Positions 17,387-26,532 are shown, numbered from the stretch's first letter. The stretch is 64,000 nucleotides of DNA from Clostridia bacterium (GCA_017416345.1 JAFQCR010000026.1:44828-108827); one strand, 5' to 3'. Numbers and translations are program-made. The notes: generated from the sequence alone by a model not told the origin.

Positions 17387-18721
17387 ATGTTGAATTGTGA
17401 TGTAAGAGCCTACGGTGCCGTGGGTGACGGAGTTACCAAGGATACCGCAGCGGTGCAGGCCGCCATTGACGATTGCTCCGCTCACGGCGGCGGCCGTGTT
17501 ACCTTGGCCGAGGGTCGCTTTTTGTGCGGTCGAATCGACCTTAAAAGCGGCGTAGAGCTTCATCTTGAGCGTGATGCCGTATTGTTAGGCTCGACCGACG
17601 TTGACGATTTCCCCGAGGTCGTGACCGATTTCTGGAACACCGAATATGCACCGAGATTCAACAAGCGCTGCTTTATTTATGCCGAAAATTGTGAGGACAT
17701 CGCCATCACGGGTCGTGGTGCTATCGACTGCCAGGGTCACTCTTACGTTGTACCTATGACCGAGGAGGAGATTGCCGCCAAGCCGACCATGTCCTATACC
17801 CGAAAGCCGTTTCCTTTGCCCGAGGGTAGTGAGCCTATTTCCGAAGAGGTCACCATGATCGGCATTTATCCGCATCCTCTTGATCCCCGTTCCACCAGCC
17901 TTGCTCCTGCACGTGTTGTGATGCTGATGGGCTGTACCAATGTTCTTGTTGAGGATGTGACCATGCGCAATCAGCCTGCAGGCTGGAGCTATTGGGTCTG
18001 CGGCTGTACCAACGTGCATTTCCACAGAGCGCAGATACTTGCCGCCGTGGATATGCCCAATAACGACGGAATACATATCAACTGTTGCCGAAATGTAACG
18101 GTCTCCGACTGTAATATCACCTGCGGTGATGACTGTATCGCCGTCCGTGCTTATTCCGCACCTTTAGGCAAAAACACGGTCTGCGAAAAGGTTGCCGTTA
18201 CCAACTGCAACCTGACCAGCCACACCTGCGCTGTACGTGTTGGCTGGATCAACGACGGTGTGATGAGGGATTGCACCTTCTCAAACCTTAATATCACCGA
18301 ATCGAGAACGGGTCTTTGTATGTATCTGCCCTCAAACCCTGCGAAAGCACGTATGAGCGACCAGGGCTTTGAGGCTACGTTGATCGAAAACATCAGCTTT
18401 TCCAATATCACCATTGACCGCTGCTATCAGCACCCCATCCGCATCCAGATAGAGGAGCATAACCTTTGCACCGCAATTCGGAATATATATTTCAGCGGGA
18501 TCCACGCATTTTCCGCAGGAATGCCCAAGGTCAGCGGCCGTGAGGATTGCCACGTGCAAAACGTGTCGTTTAATGACTGCCATTTCTCACACCTGCGCTA
18601 TGAGGATATCCCCACAAAATTTGCCGAACGTATGGCGAAGCAGCGGATCGCCTTGGAGCAACCCGTTTTCCGCTATGTGGATCAGCTTCACATCAACGCA
18701 TCCTTCTTCTCGGTGCTGTGA
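17387..18721 (+). CDS. Glycoside hydrolase family 28 (polygalacturonase-like)
   Basis: A 444-residue right-handed parallel beta-helix protein. It opens with the pectate-lyase-like segment VRAYGAVGDGVTKDTAAVQAA. The GH28 catalytic set is visible: NNDG (Asp227), CGDDC (Asp248 and Asp249), His279 in SHTCAVRVG and Arg284. Members cut alpha-1,4-galacturonan or remove uronate/rhamnose residues from pectin. There is no signal peptide, so it probably acts on imported oligosaccharides. AAAGGAAA lies before the ATG. It has its own promoter and is bracketed by near-identical 151-bp repeats. Exact substrate cannot be read. Confidence 0.88.
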   Translation: MLNCDVRAYGAVGDGVTKDTAAVQAAIDDCSAHGGGRVTLAEGRFLCGRIDLKSGVELHLERDAVLLGSTDVDDFPEVVTDFWNTEYAPRFNKRCFIYAENCEDIAITGRGAIDCQGHSYVVPMTEEEIAAKPTMSYTRKPFPLPEGSEPISEEVTMIGIYPHPLDPRSTSLAPARVVMLMGCTNVLVEDVTMRNQPAGWSYWVCGCTNVHFHRAQILAAVDMPNNDGIHINCCRNVTVSDCNITCGDDCIAVRAYSAPLGKNTVCEKVAVTNCNLTSHTCAVRVGWINDGVMRDCTFSNLNITESRTGLCMYLPSNPAKARMSDQGFEATLIENISFSNITIDRCYQHPIRIQIEEHNLCTAIRNIYFSGIHAFSAGMPKVSGREDCHVQNVSFNDCHFSHLRYEDIPTKFAERMAKQRIALEQPVFRYVDQLHINASFFSVL

Positions 18722-18779
18722 TACGGAGCTCGGTTTTTAAAAAATATGCAAGCGGATGGTGAAAACCGTCCGCTTTTTG

Positions 18780-18969
18780 TTGTAGAGAAGGCACAGGCTT
18801 CCTCTTTGAGGAAGCTGTTGAGCGCAAGCGAAACCGAAGGAGTATGCCTCCCGAAAACCATCTTACCACGGGCGATTCGTGAATCGCCCCTACGTAAGAC
18901 TTTTGGGTCTGAATTGTAGGGGACGGCGCCTACGACGTCCCGAAAAAGCTGACCGTCACATCACACTTT
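18780..18969. repeat. Dispersed palindromic repeats downstream of GH28
   Basis: Contains AGGCTTCCTC...GAGGAAGC, GGGCGATTCGTGAATCGCCC (18869) and a TGTAGGGGACGGCGCC...GACGTCCC unit. No coding potential seen. Confidence 0.6.
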
Positions 18970-19120
18970 GCGGGCGAACGCAGTTCGCCCCTACGATACG
19001 ATATCGTTTCTTTTAGCCTTCCCTGCGCTACAACGGTCTGTTAGGTTTGTTGTAGGGACAGGCGTCCTCGACTGTCCGCAAACCGGCTTGCGGCGGACCG
19101 CCCGGGAGGTCGGTCCCTAC
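18970..19120. repeat. 151-bp direct repeat, copy 2 (right of GH28 gene)
   Basis: Same length and boundaries as copy 1 at 17085-17235, with four substitutions by eye. Confidence 0.9.
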
Positions 19121-19240
19121 ACTGTGTTTTTTGGCGTTATCGTAGGGACGGCATTTATGCCTTCCGTAAACTCTGCTTACGGCGGTGGAGGGATTCCCGA
19201 CGAAGGTCGATTGCCGAAGTCGAGATGTTACAAATATTAA
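19121..19240. repeat. Repeat tail and short spacer
   Basis: Contains one more GTAGGGACGGCATTTATGCC unit and a CGGCGGTGGAGGGATTC fragment also present near 16853. No gene. Confidence 0.5.
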
Positions 19241-19243
19241 CAT

Positions 19244-19272
19244 TTGACATCTGACCGAAAATATAGTAAAAT
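19244..19272 (+). promoter_or_regulatory. Promoter of the E2-like acyltransferase gene
   Basis: TTGACA (19244-19249), 17 bases, TAAAAT (19267-19272). Confidence 0.7.
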
Positions 19273-19293
19273 TTGCATAGGTGAGGTGTTTGT

Positions 19294-20166
19294 ATGAGAA
19301 GAGACGGAAAAAAGGTTAAGGTTGAAAGCGTTGAATATGCGTTAACGCCGCATATAATGCCACAGCGTAACGATTCCTTGAATTTTATAGAGGTTGATAT
19401 ACCTTTGCAGCCCATGCAGGACTATCTTAACGCCAAGCGTAAAGAGGGTAAGAGGATAAGCCATCTTGCGCTTATCGTTGCGGCCTATGTCCGTGTTTTG
19501 GGTCAGTTTCCGCAGATGAACCGATTTATCGTGAACAAAAAGGTCTATGCCCGAAACGAGCTTAACGTCGGTATGGTCGTGCTCAAAGCCGGCCAGATGG
19601 ATAACGGTACCATGTCCAAGGTCAATTTTGACCCTGCCGACACCATTGACGATGTTAACCGTAAAATGACCGAATACATAGAAAGCAACCGTGGCGAGGG
19701 CGACAACAGCACCGATAAGCTAGCCAAGTTTTTGGTAAGTGTTCCCGGTCTTATGCGCTTTGGTGTCAATCTTTTCCGCTGGGCGGATAAGCACGGTCTT
19801 TTGCCCAGAGCCATTATTGATGCCAGCCCGTTCCACACCAGTATGTCCATCACCAACCTTGCCAGCATCAGAACCAACCACATTTTTCATCATATATACA
19901 ATTTCGGAACCACGGGTGTCTTTATCGCAATGGGTAACAGCCGTGAGGTTCCCAAGCGTAAGACCGACGGTGAGATATACTTTGAAAAGTGTATTCCGCT
20001 CGGAATAGTAATGGATGAGCGTATCTGCTCGGGCAGTTATTTTGCATTGGCCTTCCGCCAGTTCAGAAAGTATCTTACCAATCCCGAACTGCTTGAAGTA
20101 AGACCCGATGAAAAGGACGTTATAAGAGAAACCAAGTACAGAAAAGACAAATATCCCGAAGACTAA
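19294..20166 (+). CDS. Stand-alone 2-oxoacid dehydrogenase E2-like acyltransferase, probably degenerate
   Basis: A 290-residue protein resembling only the catalytic domain of E2 (CoA-dependent acyltransferase, chloramphenicol acetyltransferase-like fold); lipoyl and E1/E3-binding domains are absent. Family features: an N-terminal PHIMPQRNDS segment, the central NVGMVV strand and a C-terminal ACT-site region. The expected DHRxxDG catalytic motif reads DERICSG (241-247), so the essential His and Asp are replaced by Glu and Ser. No other 2-oxoacid dehydrogenase genes are nearby. It may have a non-catalytic role or act on another substrate; similar stand-alone proteins occur in clostridia. GTGAGGTG precedes the ATG. 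Confidence 0.75.
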   Translation: MRRDGKKVKVESVEYALTPHIMPQRNDSLNFIEVDIPLQPMQDYLNAKRKEGKRISHLALIVAAYVRVLGQFPQMNRFIVNKKVYARNELNVGMVVLKAGQMDNGTMSKVNFDPADTIDDVNRKMTEYIESNRGEGDNSTDKLAKFLVSVPGLMRFGVNLFRWADKHGLLPRAIIDASPFHTSMSITNLASIRTNHIFHHIYNFGTTGVFIAMGNSREVPKRKTDGEIYFEKCIPLGIVMDERICSGSYFALAFRQFRKYLTNPELLEVRPDEKDVIRETKYRKDKYPED

Positions 20167-20480
20167 CAAATAAAACCGCCTCATACGGAGCGTTCAGTTA
20201 GGGAGAAATCGGTTTTTCGGTGAAATTTGATATGCCGCTTGTTGAAAAGCCTTGAAATACGGCAGTATTACTGCATTTTTCAACTTCGCAACATCTTCAA
20301 ATTTCATCCTACAAAACTGCCGTGCACCCAAAACAGATGAATTTTTGTTGGTATAAAAGGAAAAAGCCCACGGTAACGCTGACGCGTACCGTGGGCTTTT
20401 GACGCATTAGACCGCAAAAAAGCGCTGTTTTGGGCGAATTATCCCTAACTGAACGCTCCCTAGAGGCGGTTTATTTGTTG
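20167..20480 (+). terminator. Terminator stem split by a MITE
   Basis: The arms AAATAAAACCGCCTC (about 20168-20182) and GAGGCGGTTTATTTG (20463-20477) are complementary apart from one extra A, like a terminator or bidirectional hairpin. The 275-base MITE sits exactly in what would be its loop. Confidence 0.6.
20186..20460. mobile_element. MITE with TA target duplication (mariner/IS630-type), complete
   Basis: A 275-base element flanked by TA on both sides (20184-20185 and 20461-20462). The terminal inverted repeats are GGAGCGTTCAGTTAGGGA on the left (20187-20204) and its exact reverse complement on the right. It has no open frame for a transposase, so it must be moved in trans. Inside is a very strong hairpin (20362-20401, GCCCACGGTA/TACCGTGGGC between A and T runs) that would stop transcription in either direction. 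A truncated relative lies at 28727. Confidence 0.85.
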
Positions 20481-20595
20481 TTTGGTATGGCGGTGGGGAG
20501 TGATCCCCACTTTACAATCGCCCACGTGTGAATGTGAGTTACGCCATCTTTGCAACCAACAGATACAAGTTCACACACAATTACTGTTGACAGCC

Positions 20596-20672
20596 TGGCG
20601 CGCCCGAAGGAATTCGAATCCCCGACCTTCCGCTTAGGAGGCGGACGCTCTATCCTGCTGAGCTACGGACGC
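20596..20672 (-). tRNA. tRNA-Arg (anticodon CCU)
   Basis: The minus strand reads GCGTCCG (acceptor), GCTC-N9-GAGC (D arm), TCCGC-CTCCTAA-GCGGA (anticodon arm, anticodon CCT in DNA), GGGGA-TTCGAAT-TCCTT (T arm) and CGGGCGC (acceptor), followed by discriminator G and an encoded CCA (20596-20598). It decodes AGG. Confidence 0.95.
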
Positions 20673-20693
20673 ATATCTTTTTTGAACCTCTAT

Positions 20694-20722
20694 AATATAC
20701 AATATTTGCGGCGGTTTGTCAA
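20694..20722 (-). promoter_or_regulatory. Promoter of tRNA-Arg
   Basis: On the minus strand TTGACA (20717-20722), 17 bases, TATATT (20694-20699), about 20 bases before the tRNA 5' end. Confidence 0.7.
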
Positions 20723-20884
20723 TGGTTTATATTTTCATATTGCCGATCTGTATTTTACTGATTTTGAGGGCTTTAGATTGGCGATTAGGTTCTGACTGCC
20801 TGATTTTACCGCAGAAAATCTAAACAATATCATTTGATTTTGGCAAAATGACAAAATATCTAAACAAAACAGCAAAATATTGTA

Positions 20885-20913
20885 TTGAACCGTAATGCTT
20901 GCTTTGGTACAAT
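20885..20913 (+). promoter_or_regulatory. Promoter of the GH16 lipoprotein gene
   Basis: TTGAAC (20885-20890), 17 bases, TACAAT (20908-20913). Confidence 0.6.
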
Positions 20914-20944
20914 GAATTTAAAGAATTTTCAAAGGAGTAATTCT

Positions 20945-22702
20945 ATGAGCTTTAAACGTATTGCATCGATTTTGCTTGTTTTGATACTCTCGGTCGGTCT
21001 TTTCGTCGGCTGCGGTTTGGATTCGGACGGTAGCAGTGATGCCGCATCAAACGGTGGCACGAGCATTGACGGGGACATTTTCTTCACAGGGAAGATTGAT
21101 TTTAAGGATTCCAACGGCGAATCGGTCTATTCGGTCATCCGTCCCGAGGGGGATCAGGCTGCTTTGCCCGTGGCACAAAAGGTGTTTAAGGCCATTAAGG
21201 ACACTGTTGGTGTCAGCGCCAAGAATCAGACCGATGACAACGACGGAACCGACAAATATGAGATACTTATCGGCAACTGTGACCGTCCCGAAACGGCAAC
21301 CGCCAAGCAGTATCTTGCCGAAAAGATCGGCGGCCGATACGATGACATCATCATCTGCTCAATTAACAAGAAGATTGTTATATATTCCAAAAATCCTTTG
21401 AACCTTGAAAAGGCCGCAGAGCGTTTTATCAACACCTTTGTTAAAGCAGATGGTGTAAGCGGCGGCATTCTTTATACCGAGGCCGCAAAGGGTGATTTTG
21501 AAAATATCACCGTAAACGGTGAACCGATAGGCAAATTTAAGCTCATACGTCCGCATTTCAATTCGTCGTATCTGACCGAAATGGCTATGGAGAAAATTGT
21601 CGACACGGTATACAAAAAGACCGGATTTATGCTTGATGCCGTTCACGATGAACACGTGAACGAGGGCGACTATGAGATCATCGTTGGCAAGACCAACCGT
21701 AGCGATACAAAAAATATTGCCGACAGCGATGCCTATAACATCACGGTCAGCGGCAAAAAGGTGTATCTTAACGGTGGCAGCGCCCACTCGACTGCTATTG
21801 CCGTTTCGGAGTTCGCAAAGCTTCTGACAGGCGATGTTAAGGATCAGAGCACCGACGGCTCTTACAATACCGCCATAGGCTCTTATGATGCTGCAACCAC
21901 CTTAAAATATGCCTGGGGTGACGATTTTAACGGTGATAAGCTCGATACCTCAAAGTGGTATCAGTCCACTATGAAGGAATCGGGCACCAAGGGCGAAAAC
22001 GGCAAGACCAGCGTGCGCTCCGATAACCCAAACGACGTTTTTGTCAACGACGGAAGCTTCCACATCTGCGCACGCCAGGACGAGAGCTATTATTACGGCG
22101 GAAGGATCACGACCCAAAAGACCATGAGATACAAGTACGGCTATCTTGAAATGAGTGCCGTTCTGCCTCACGGAAGCGATTTCTGGGTGGCACTTTGGGC
22201 CTGCGGTGATGTGACCGAGGCCATCAACGGAAGCTATAATATGTACCCTGAGATCGATGTTATTGAGTGCTTTGGCAATTCGGCGTGGTATGCCGCAAAC
22301 TGCCACAGCTGGCCGACCGTTCACGGTGAGATAGCAGGGCTTAAACACACTTCGCTTGACGACAGCTACGGTAATGAGAAGAAGTATCAATGCCCCGATA
22401 ACCTGCTTTTGACCCAAAGCTTCCATACCTACGGTATGATGTGGACACCCGACAGCATGACCTTTGTGTGTGACGGTGACGATTATTTTACCTACAATTT
22501 CCGGGACGGCACCGAGGACAAAAACACGTTCAACCAGGAAATGTACCTCATAATCAGTATGGCTCTCGGATTTGAGAACAATTCGACCTCGATAAACGAC
22601 GCCACCCCCGACGATTGGGCATACACCAACAAGTACATCGTTGATTGGATAAATATTTATCAGAAAAACGACGGTATCAGCTACGTGAAAAATCTTGGAT
22701 AA
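20945..22702 (+). CDS. Lipoprotein with C-terminal GH16 glucanase domain
   Basis: A 585-residue surface lipoprotein. Start ATG 20945 follows AAAGGAG. The signal peptide ends in the lipobox LFVGC. Residues about 50-310 contain two copies of a module with the pattern EILIGNCDRPE / EIIVGKTNRSD, seen at the N-terminus of other clostridial glycosidases and probably carbohydrate-related. The C-terminal 270 residues are a GH16 jelly roll with the full catalytic motif EIDVIE (Glu436 nucleophile, Asp438, Glu441 acid/base). GH16 enzymes cleave beta-1,3/1,4-glucans, agar or xyloglucan; substrate is not determined here. A terminator follows. Confidence 0.88.
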   Translation: MSFKRIASILLVLILSVGLFVGCGLDSDGSSDAASNGGTSIDGDIFFTGKIDFKDSNGESVYSVIRPEGDQAALPVAQKVFKAIKDTVGVSAKNQTDDNDGTDKYEILIGNCDRPETATAKQYLAEKIGGRYDDIIICSINKKIVIYSKNPLNLEKAAERFINTFVKADGVSGGILYTEAAKGDFENITVNGEPIGKFKLIRPHFNSSYLTEMAMEKIVDTVYKKTGFMLDAVHDEHVNEGDYEIIVGKTNRSDTKNIADSDAYNITVSGKKVYLNGGSAHSTAIAVSEFAKLLTGDVKDQSTDGSYNTAIGSYDAATTLKYAWGDDFNGDKLDTSKWYQSTMKESGTKGENGKTSVRSDNPNDVFVNDGSFHICARQDESYYYGGRITTQKTMRYKYGYLEMSAVLPHGSDFWVALWACGDVTEAINGSYNMYPEIDVIECFGNSAWYAANCHSWPTVHGEIAGLKHTSLDDSYGNEKKYQCPDNLLLTQSFHTYGMMWTPDSMTFVCDGDDYFTYNFRDGTEDKNTFNQEMYLIISMALGFENNSTSINDATPDDWAYTNKYIVDWINIYQKNDGISYVKNLG

Positions 22703-22704
22703 AT

Positions 22705-22739
22705 AAAAAATGCTATCCTCTTTGAGGGTAGCATTTTTT
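22705..22739. terminator. Bidirectional terminator
   Basis: AAATGCTATCCTC pairs with GAGGGTAGCATTT between A and T runs; shared with the convergent phosphoesterase gene. Confidence 0.85.
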
Positions 22740-22743
22740 GTGC

Positions 22744-23850
22744 TTATTCTGCTAAAAGATCGACCACAACGTATTCGCTGATTCCTTGGGTACGGATGGG
22801 AAAGCCCCAGCCTGCAAAGCCTGATGACACGATAACGTCGGTGTCGGCCTCTTGGTATTGACCGTAAACATATCCGTTATACATAAAGGTCATCCAGCCA
22901 AGCGGTAGCATCTGACCGCCGTGGGTGTGACCCGAAAGCTGAAGGTCGGCAGCGTAAGAGGTGTTGCTTTTTACGTTGTTTGGCTGATGATCGGCCACAA
23001 GTATAAATCTATCGGTATCGGCACCGTTTAAAAGCGCATCGGCTTCAAGCCGTTCATCCTTGGCGCTCAAGTCCTCACGTCCGACCAACAGAATATCGTT
23101 GCCAATTTCAACGTAATTTTCTTTAAGTATAGTTATACCGTTTTGGTTGACGGTCTGGGCAAGCTCCTCCTCGGTATACTCTGGGTCGGAGGTGTAGCGC
23201 TGACGGTCGTGGTTGCCGTAGACGAAATATGTTCCGTAAACGCTTTCAATATTACCCAAACGCTCAAAAACCTCTTGCATTTCGGCTTTGTCGGTGCCTT
23301 CCTCAACAATGTCGCCGCCTAAGATAACAAGATCGGGTTTGAGGGAGTTTATTTCATCTACCTTTTCCTTCAAAAGCTCGGGGCTTTGGATGGTACCGTA
23401 ATGTGTGTCGGATAAAAATACCACACGGTAATCACGTGAAAGCTCATCCGACGCAATTTCATAACGTGTCTGATGCACCGTGTTTATGTTGAAATATCCG
23501 TAAGTGAAAAGCACGGCAACCGCTAAGATCGGCACGATGCCGAAACGGTAGACCGTTCGCAGAAATGAGTAAGGTTTGGTGCCCTTGCGGTGCTTTAAAA
23601 TTGGACGTAAAATTACACGCACAAGCTCACAAAGCCCCCACAAAACCAGCAGGTGAAGCACAATCAAAAGCCCGATTCTGAAAATACCGCAAAGTGCCGT
23701 CAGCAAAACGGCGATAGCGGCACGGATAATGCGGAATTTTGTTTGTTTTATATCAATCTTAAAAAGTCGGACGTACCTGCCCGAAAGCCAGTATGCTCCA
23801 AATCCGAATGCAATTATAACAGCGGCTAAAAGCAGTAACAAATAACTCAA
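22744..23850 (-). CDS. Membrane-anchored metallophosphoesterase
   Basis: A 368-residue protein. Three to four hydrophobic helices occupy the first 120 residues, with a KHRKG cytoplasmic turn. A calcineurin-like phosphoesterase domain follows with all metal-binding motifs: SDTHYG (Asp148, His150), GGDIVEEG (Asp180), GNHDR (Asn213, His214) and SGHTHGGQ. The YkuE/LpxH-like arrangement suggests an outward-facing phosphohydrolase; substrate unknown. It ends four bases from the bidirectional terminator. Confidence 0.88.
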   Translation of the reverse strand: MSYLLLLLAAVIIAFGFGAYWLSGRYVRLFKIDIKQTKFRIIRAAIAVLLTALCGIFRIGLLIVLHLLVLWGLCELVRVILRPILKHRKGTKPYSFLRTVYRFGIVPILAVAVLFTYGYFNINTVHQTRYEIASDELSRDYRVVFLSDTHYGTIQSPELLKEKVDEINSLKPDLVILGGDIVEEGTDKAEMQEVFERLGNIESVYGTYFVYGNHDRQRYTSDPEYTEEELAQTVNQNGITILKENYVEIGNDILLVGREDLSAKDERLEADALLNGADTDRFILVADHQPNNVKSNTSYAADLQLSGHTHGGQMLPLGWMTFMYNGYVYGQYQEADTDVIVSSGFAGWGFPIRTQGISEYVVVDLLAE

Positions 23851-23877
23851 CTCCTTAAACTGAGGTTTTTGGTTGTT

Positions 23878-24708
23878 TTAGGGATTTAAATGTTTAAATC
23901 TGTATTGGGAAGGTGTTTGACCGATGCGTGCTTTAAAGGTGCGACAAAAGTATCCTGCCGTAGAAAAGCCCACGGCTTCGCCGATCTCGGCCACCGACAT
24001 ATCGCTTGAAACAAGTAGCTTCATAGCTTTGGTCAACCTAAAATCAATCAGGTAGTCGGTGGGAGGCTTGGCGGTGATCTCCTTGAAAATTCTGATAAAA
24101 CGGTCATTACACAGATTTACCGTCCGAGCAATGTCGCAGACCGAAATGCCGTGCATATAATTTTCTTTAATGTATTGCAGGGCAGGATCGATTCGAGATC
24201 GTTTTTTATCGGCTTGGGCGGTTAAGATATTCAAATTACAAAGCACTCCGAGCAGGCTCATTATTGCGCCGTAAAGCTTTAAGATCCGTCCGTCTGATTC
24301 GCTTTCATAAATTTTTACCGAGTTAAAAAGCTCTGATTCTACAAGGTGGGTCTCTTGGTTGGTGCTTTTCAATATAACACCGTTGGGAGACACAAAACGA
24401 AGCTCGTTTACAATGTTGGGCAACTGCAATTCTTTCAAATTGAAAACCAAACCGCGGATTGCGGCGTCTTCGGTTTCTGATGTTGCTGAATGTATGACCG
24501 CGGGAGGTAATATCGCAATATCTCCATGTTGCAATATATGCCGGTCAACACCGATTGAAAGCGTTATTGAGCCCGAAATCACAGCCAAAAGCTCGATATC
24601 TTCGTGAAAATGCGGCGAAACCAATTGATATTGATTACTTTGCAACGAGGAATAGACGGGAAATTTGGGGTCACGGTATCGTTCAAACTTGTAATGTGTC
24701 TTTTTCAT
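23878..24708 (-). CDS. AraC family transcriptional regulator
   Basis: A 276-residue regulator: an N-terminal cupin sugar-sensing domain (about 20-110; HFHEDIELLAVISG is the usual metal/sugar cupin pattern) and a C-terminal double helix-turn-helix (about 175-272; ISVCDIARTVNLCNDRFIRIFKE, then SVAEIGEAVGFSTAGYFCRTFKARIGQTP, shown here as separate motifs). It is divergent from a glycosidase gene with 125 bases between the starts, so it very probably regulates it in response to a carbohydrate. Confidence 0.9.
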   Translation of the reverse strand: MKKTHYKFERYRDPKFPVYSSLQSNQYQLVSPHFHEDIELLAVISGSITLSIGVDRHILQHGDIAILPPAVIHSATSETEDAAIRGLVFNLKELQLPNIVNELRFVSPNGVILKSTNQETHLVESELFNSVKIYESESDGRILKLYGAIMSLLGVLCNLNILTAQADKKRSRIDPALQYIKENYMHGISVCDIARTVNLCNDRFIRIFKEITAKPPTDYLIDFRLTKAMKLLVSSDMSVAEIGEAVGFSTAGYFCRTFKARIGQTPSQYRFKHLNP

Positions 24709-24755
24709 GATCTCTCAAAAGTCGAAATAATATAATTTATAGCGTAAATAATGCA

Positions 24756-24783
24756 TTTACTAAAACAAAATAAACGTTATAAT
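24756..24783 (+). promoter_or_regulatory. Putative promoter of the (alpha/alpha)6 glycosidase gene
   Basis: TTTACT (24756-24761), 16 bases, TATAAT (24778-24783). An AraC-type operator should lie in this AT-rich 125-base interval, but I cannot define it. Confidence 0.5.
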
Positions 24784-24833
24784 GAAATTATAGCACAATA
24801 TGTATATTTGTCAACGATTTTAGAGGTGTTCTT

Positions 24834-26528
24834 ATGAACAAAAAATGGGGACAAGGGCAGTTGTTTGCCTTTTCGGGGTTGGACGGCAAGACCGATTTCA
24901 AAAATGACCTTGTAGGTACACTTAGTGCCGACCGAATTTCAATAATCTTCCATACCGAAGTTCGCAGAGAATTGGCGATTGTAGGTCACACAGCGAAAAA
25001 CATTACCTTTTCGGCCGTGACGGGTGATTATATAAATGTTACTTTTGACGAAACGCACAATGCTTGTTTTGTTTTTTACAAAAACGGTGTTGTTGTGGGA
25101 AGCTTTCCCGAAAACAGTTTTTTAACGGTTTTCTGTGAGGGAGAAATTTTGTCGGAAGACACAGAGAACGGCGTAACGGTGCATAACACAGGGGATGGGC
25201 AGGTCACCGTCCTTGCAAAGCGTGACGGAAGGTTTTGTTTTGCATTGTCAACCGACAGAGCAACCGCAGTTGAAAAGGCTGTTTCCGGTTTGTCGGTTGA
25301 TTTGAATAATTTGTGTGCCGAAAAGGAAGCATATTACAACGGAAAAACAATTTCTGATAAAAGGTTCAAAGGACTTTATTCAAAATGCGTTTCGATTATG
25401 AAAACACAAATTTATTCGCCGGATGGACGCTTTAAGCAACATTGGTCAACGCCTGACCGTCTTCCGCATAGATTTTTGTGGTTGTGGGACTCCGTATTTC
25501 ACGCAATCGGTCACCGTAATATCAACACAGAATTAGCCGAAGAGCTTATAATCTCGGTGCTTGATACACAAAGAGACGACGGCATGATACCGCATATGTC
25601 AAGCCCCGGTTGGTCGTCCGATATTACTCAGCCTCCTGTTTTGGCTTGGGGTGCTCTAAAGGTTTTTGAGCGCACGTCCAACAAACAGTTTTTAAATCGA
25701 GTGTTTGTTGCTAATACGAAGTTTTTATCGTGGTGTGACAAGAATCGCAAGCCCGGCGGTGCCGAGCTTTACTCGTGGAATACCGCCGATAAAGTTGATT
25801 GTCGTTGCGATGAGTCGGGAATGGATAATTCACCCAGATTTGACGAGCAGAATTTGTTGCAGACCATTGATTTTTCCTGCTTTATGGCCAATGAAATGCA
25901 GTGTATGGCTAAAATTTGTGACATCTTGGGGGTGAATAAGGAGCATTTTGTTGAACGGTTTAACGCCATCAAGAATGATATAAATAATTATCTTTGGGAT
26001 GAAGAGGAGGGCTTTTATTACGACCGAAATGTTGCCGACGGAAAACTACACAAGGTGGGCTCGGTTGCATCGTTTTTGCCGTTACTTTCGGGTGTTGCAA
26101 CACTTGAACGCGCAAAGGTTATAATCAAGCAACTTTTTGATCCCGAAAAATTCGGCCGTCCGTGCCTTATTCCGTGCCTTGAATACAATCAACCGACATT
26201 CGGCACCGATATGTGGCGGGGTCCCGTGTGGATAAATTATAATTATATGATTGCAGAGGGCCTGGATAACTACGGCGAGTACGGTTTGTCCGAGAAATTG
26301 AGAATTGATACCGTTAATATGGTCAACCGATGGTATAAACAAAGCGGTACGGTGTTTGAGTTTTACGATTCGGAAGGCGTTACTCCGCCTTGGCTTTTGA
26401 ACCGTAAGGGTGAAGTGGTTGAGCCTTATGATTTCAAGGTGCGATATCAAGCTATCCGTGACTACGGATGGACAGCAACACTTACGCTTGATATGCTTTG
26501 TCGCTTAAAGAACAACAATAGAATATAA
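24834..26528 (+). CDS. (alpha/alpha)6-barrel glycosidase, trehalase/GH63-like (MGH1-like)
   Basis: A 564-residue cytoplasmic enzyme: a beta-rich N-terminal domain (about 1-170) and an (alpha/alpha)6 barrel. Family landmarks are FLWLWDSVFHAIG, DDGMIPHM, ESGMDNSPRFD, YLWDEEEGFYYD and MWRGPVWINYNYM, as in GH63 and mannosylglycerate-hydrolase-like enzymes. These act by inversion on alpha-glucosides or alpha-mannosides; the actual substrate is not known. GAGGTG lies before the ATG. It is controlled from a divergent AraC gene. Confidence 0.85.
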   Translation: MNKKWGQGQLFAFSGLDGKTDFKNDLVGTLSADRISIIFHTEVRRELAIVGHTAKNITFSAVTGDYINVTFDETHNACFVFYKNGVVVGSFPENSFLTVFCEGEILSEDTENGVTVHNTGDGQVTVLAKRDGRFCFALSTDRATAVEKAVSGLSVDLNNLCAEKEAYYNGKTISDKRFKGLYSKCVSIMKTQIYSPDGRFKQHWSTPDRLPHRFLWLWDSVFHAIGHRNINTELAEELIISVLDTQRDDGMIPHMSSPGWSSDITQPPVLAWGALKVFERTSNKQFLNRVFVANTKFLSWCDKNRKPGGAELYSWNTADKVDCRCDESGMDNSPRFDEQNLLQTIDFSCFMANEMQCMAKICDILGVNKEHFVERFNAIKNDINNYLWDEEEGFYYDRNVADGKLHKVGSVASFLPLLSGVATLERAKVIIKQLFDPEKFGRPCLIPCLEYNQPTFGTDMWRGPVWINYNYMIAEGLDNYGEYGLSEKLRIDTVNMVNRWYKQSGTVFEFYDSEGVTPPWLLNRKGEVVEPYDFKVRYQAIRDYGWTATLTLDMLCRLKNNNRI

Positions 26529-26532
26529 TTTT

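Noticed and set aside
20550-20795. 81-residue frame across the tRNA region
   Set aside because: It runs antisense through tRNA-Arg and its promoter.
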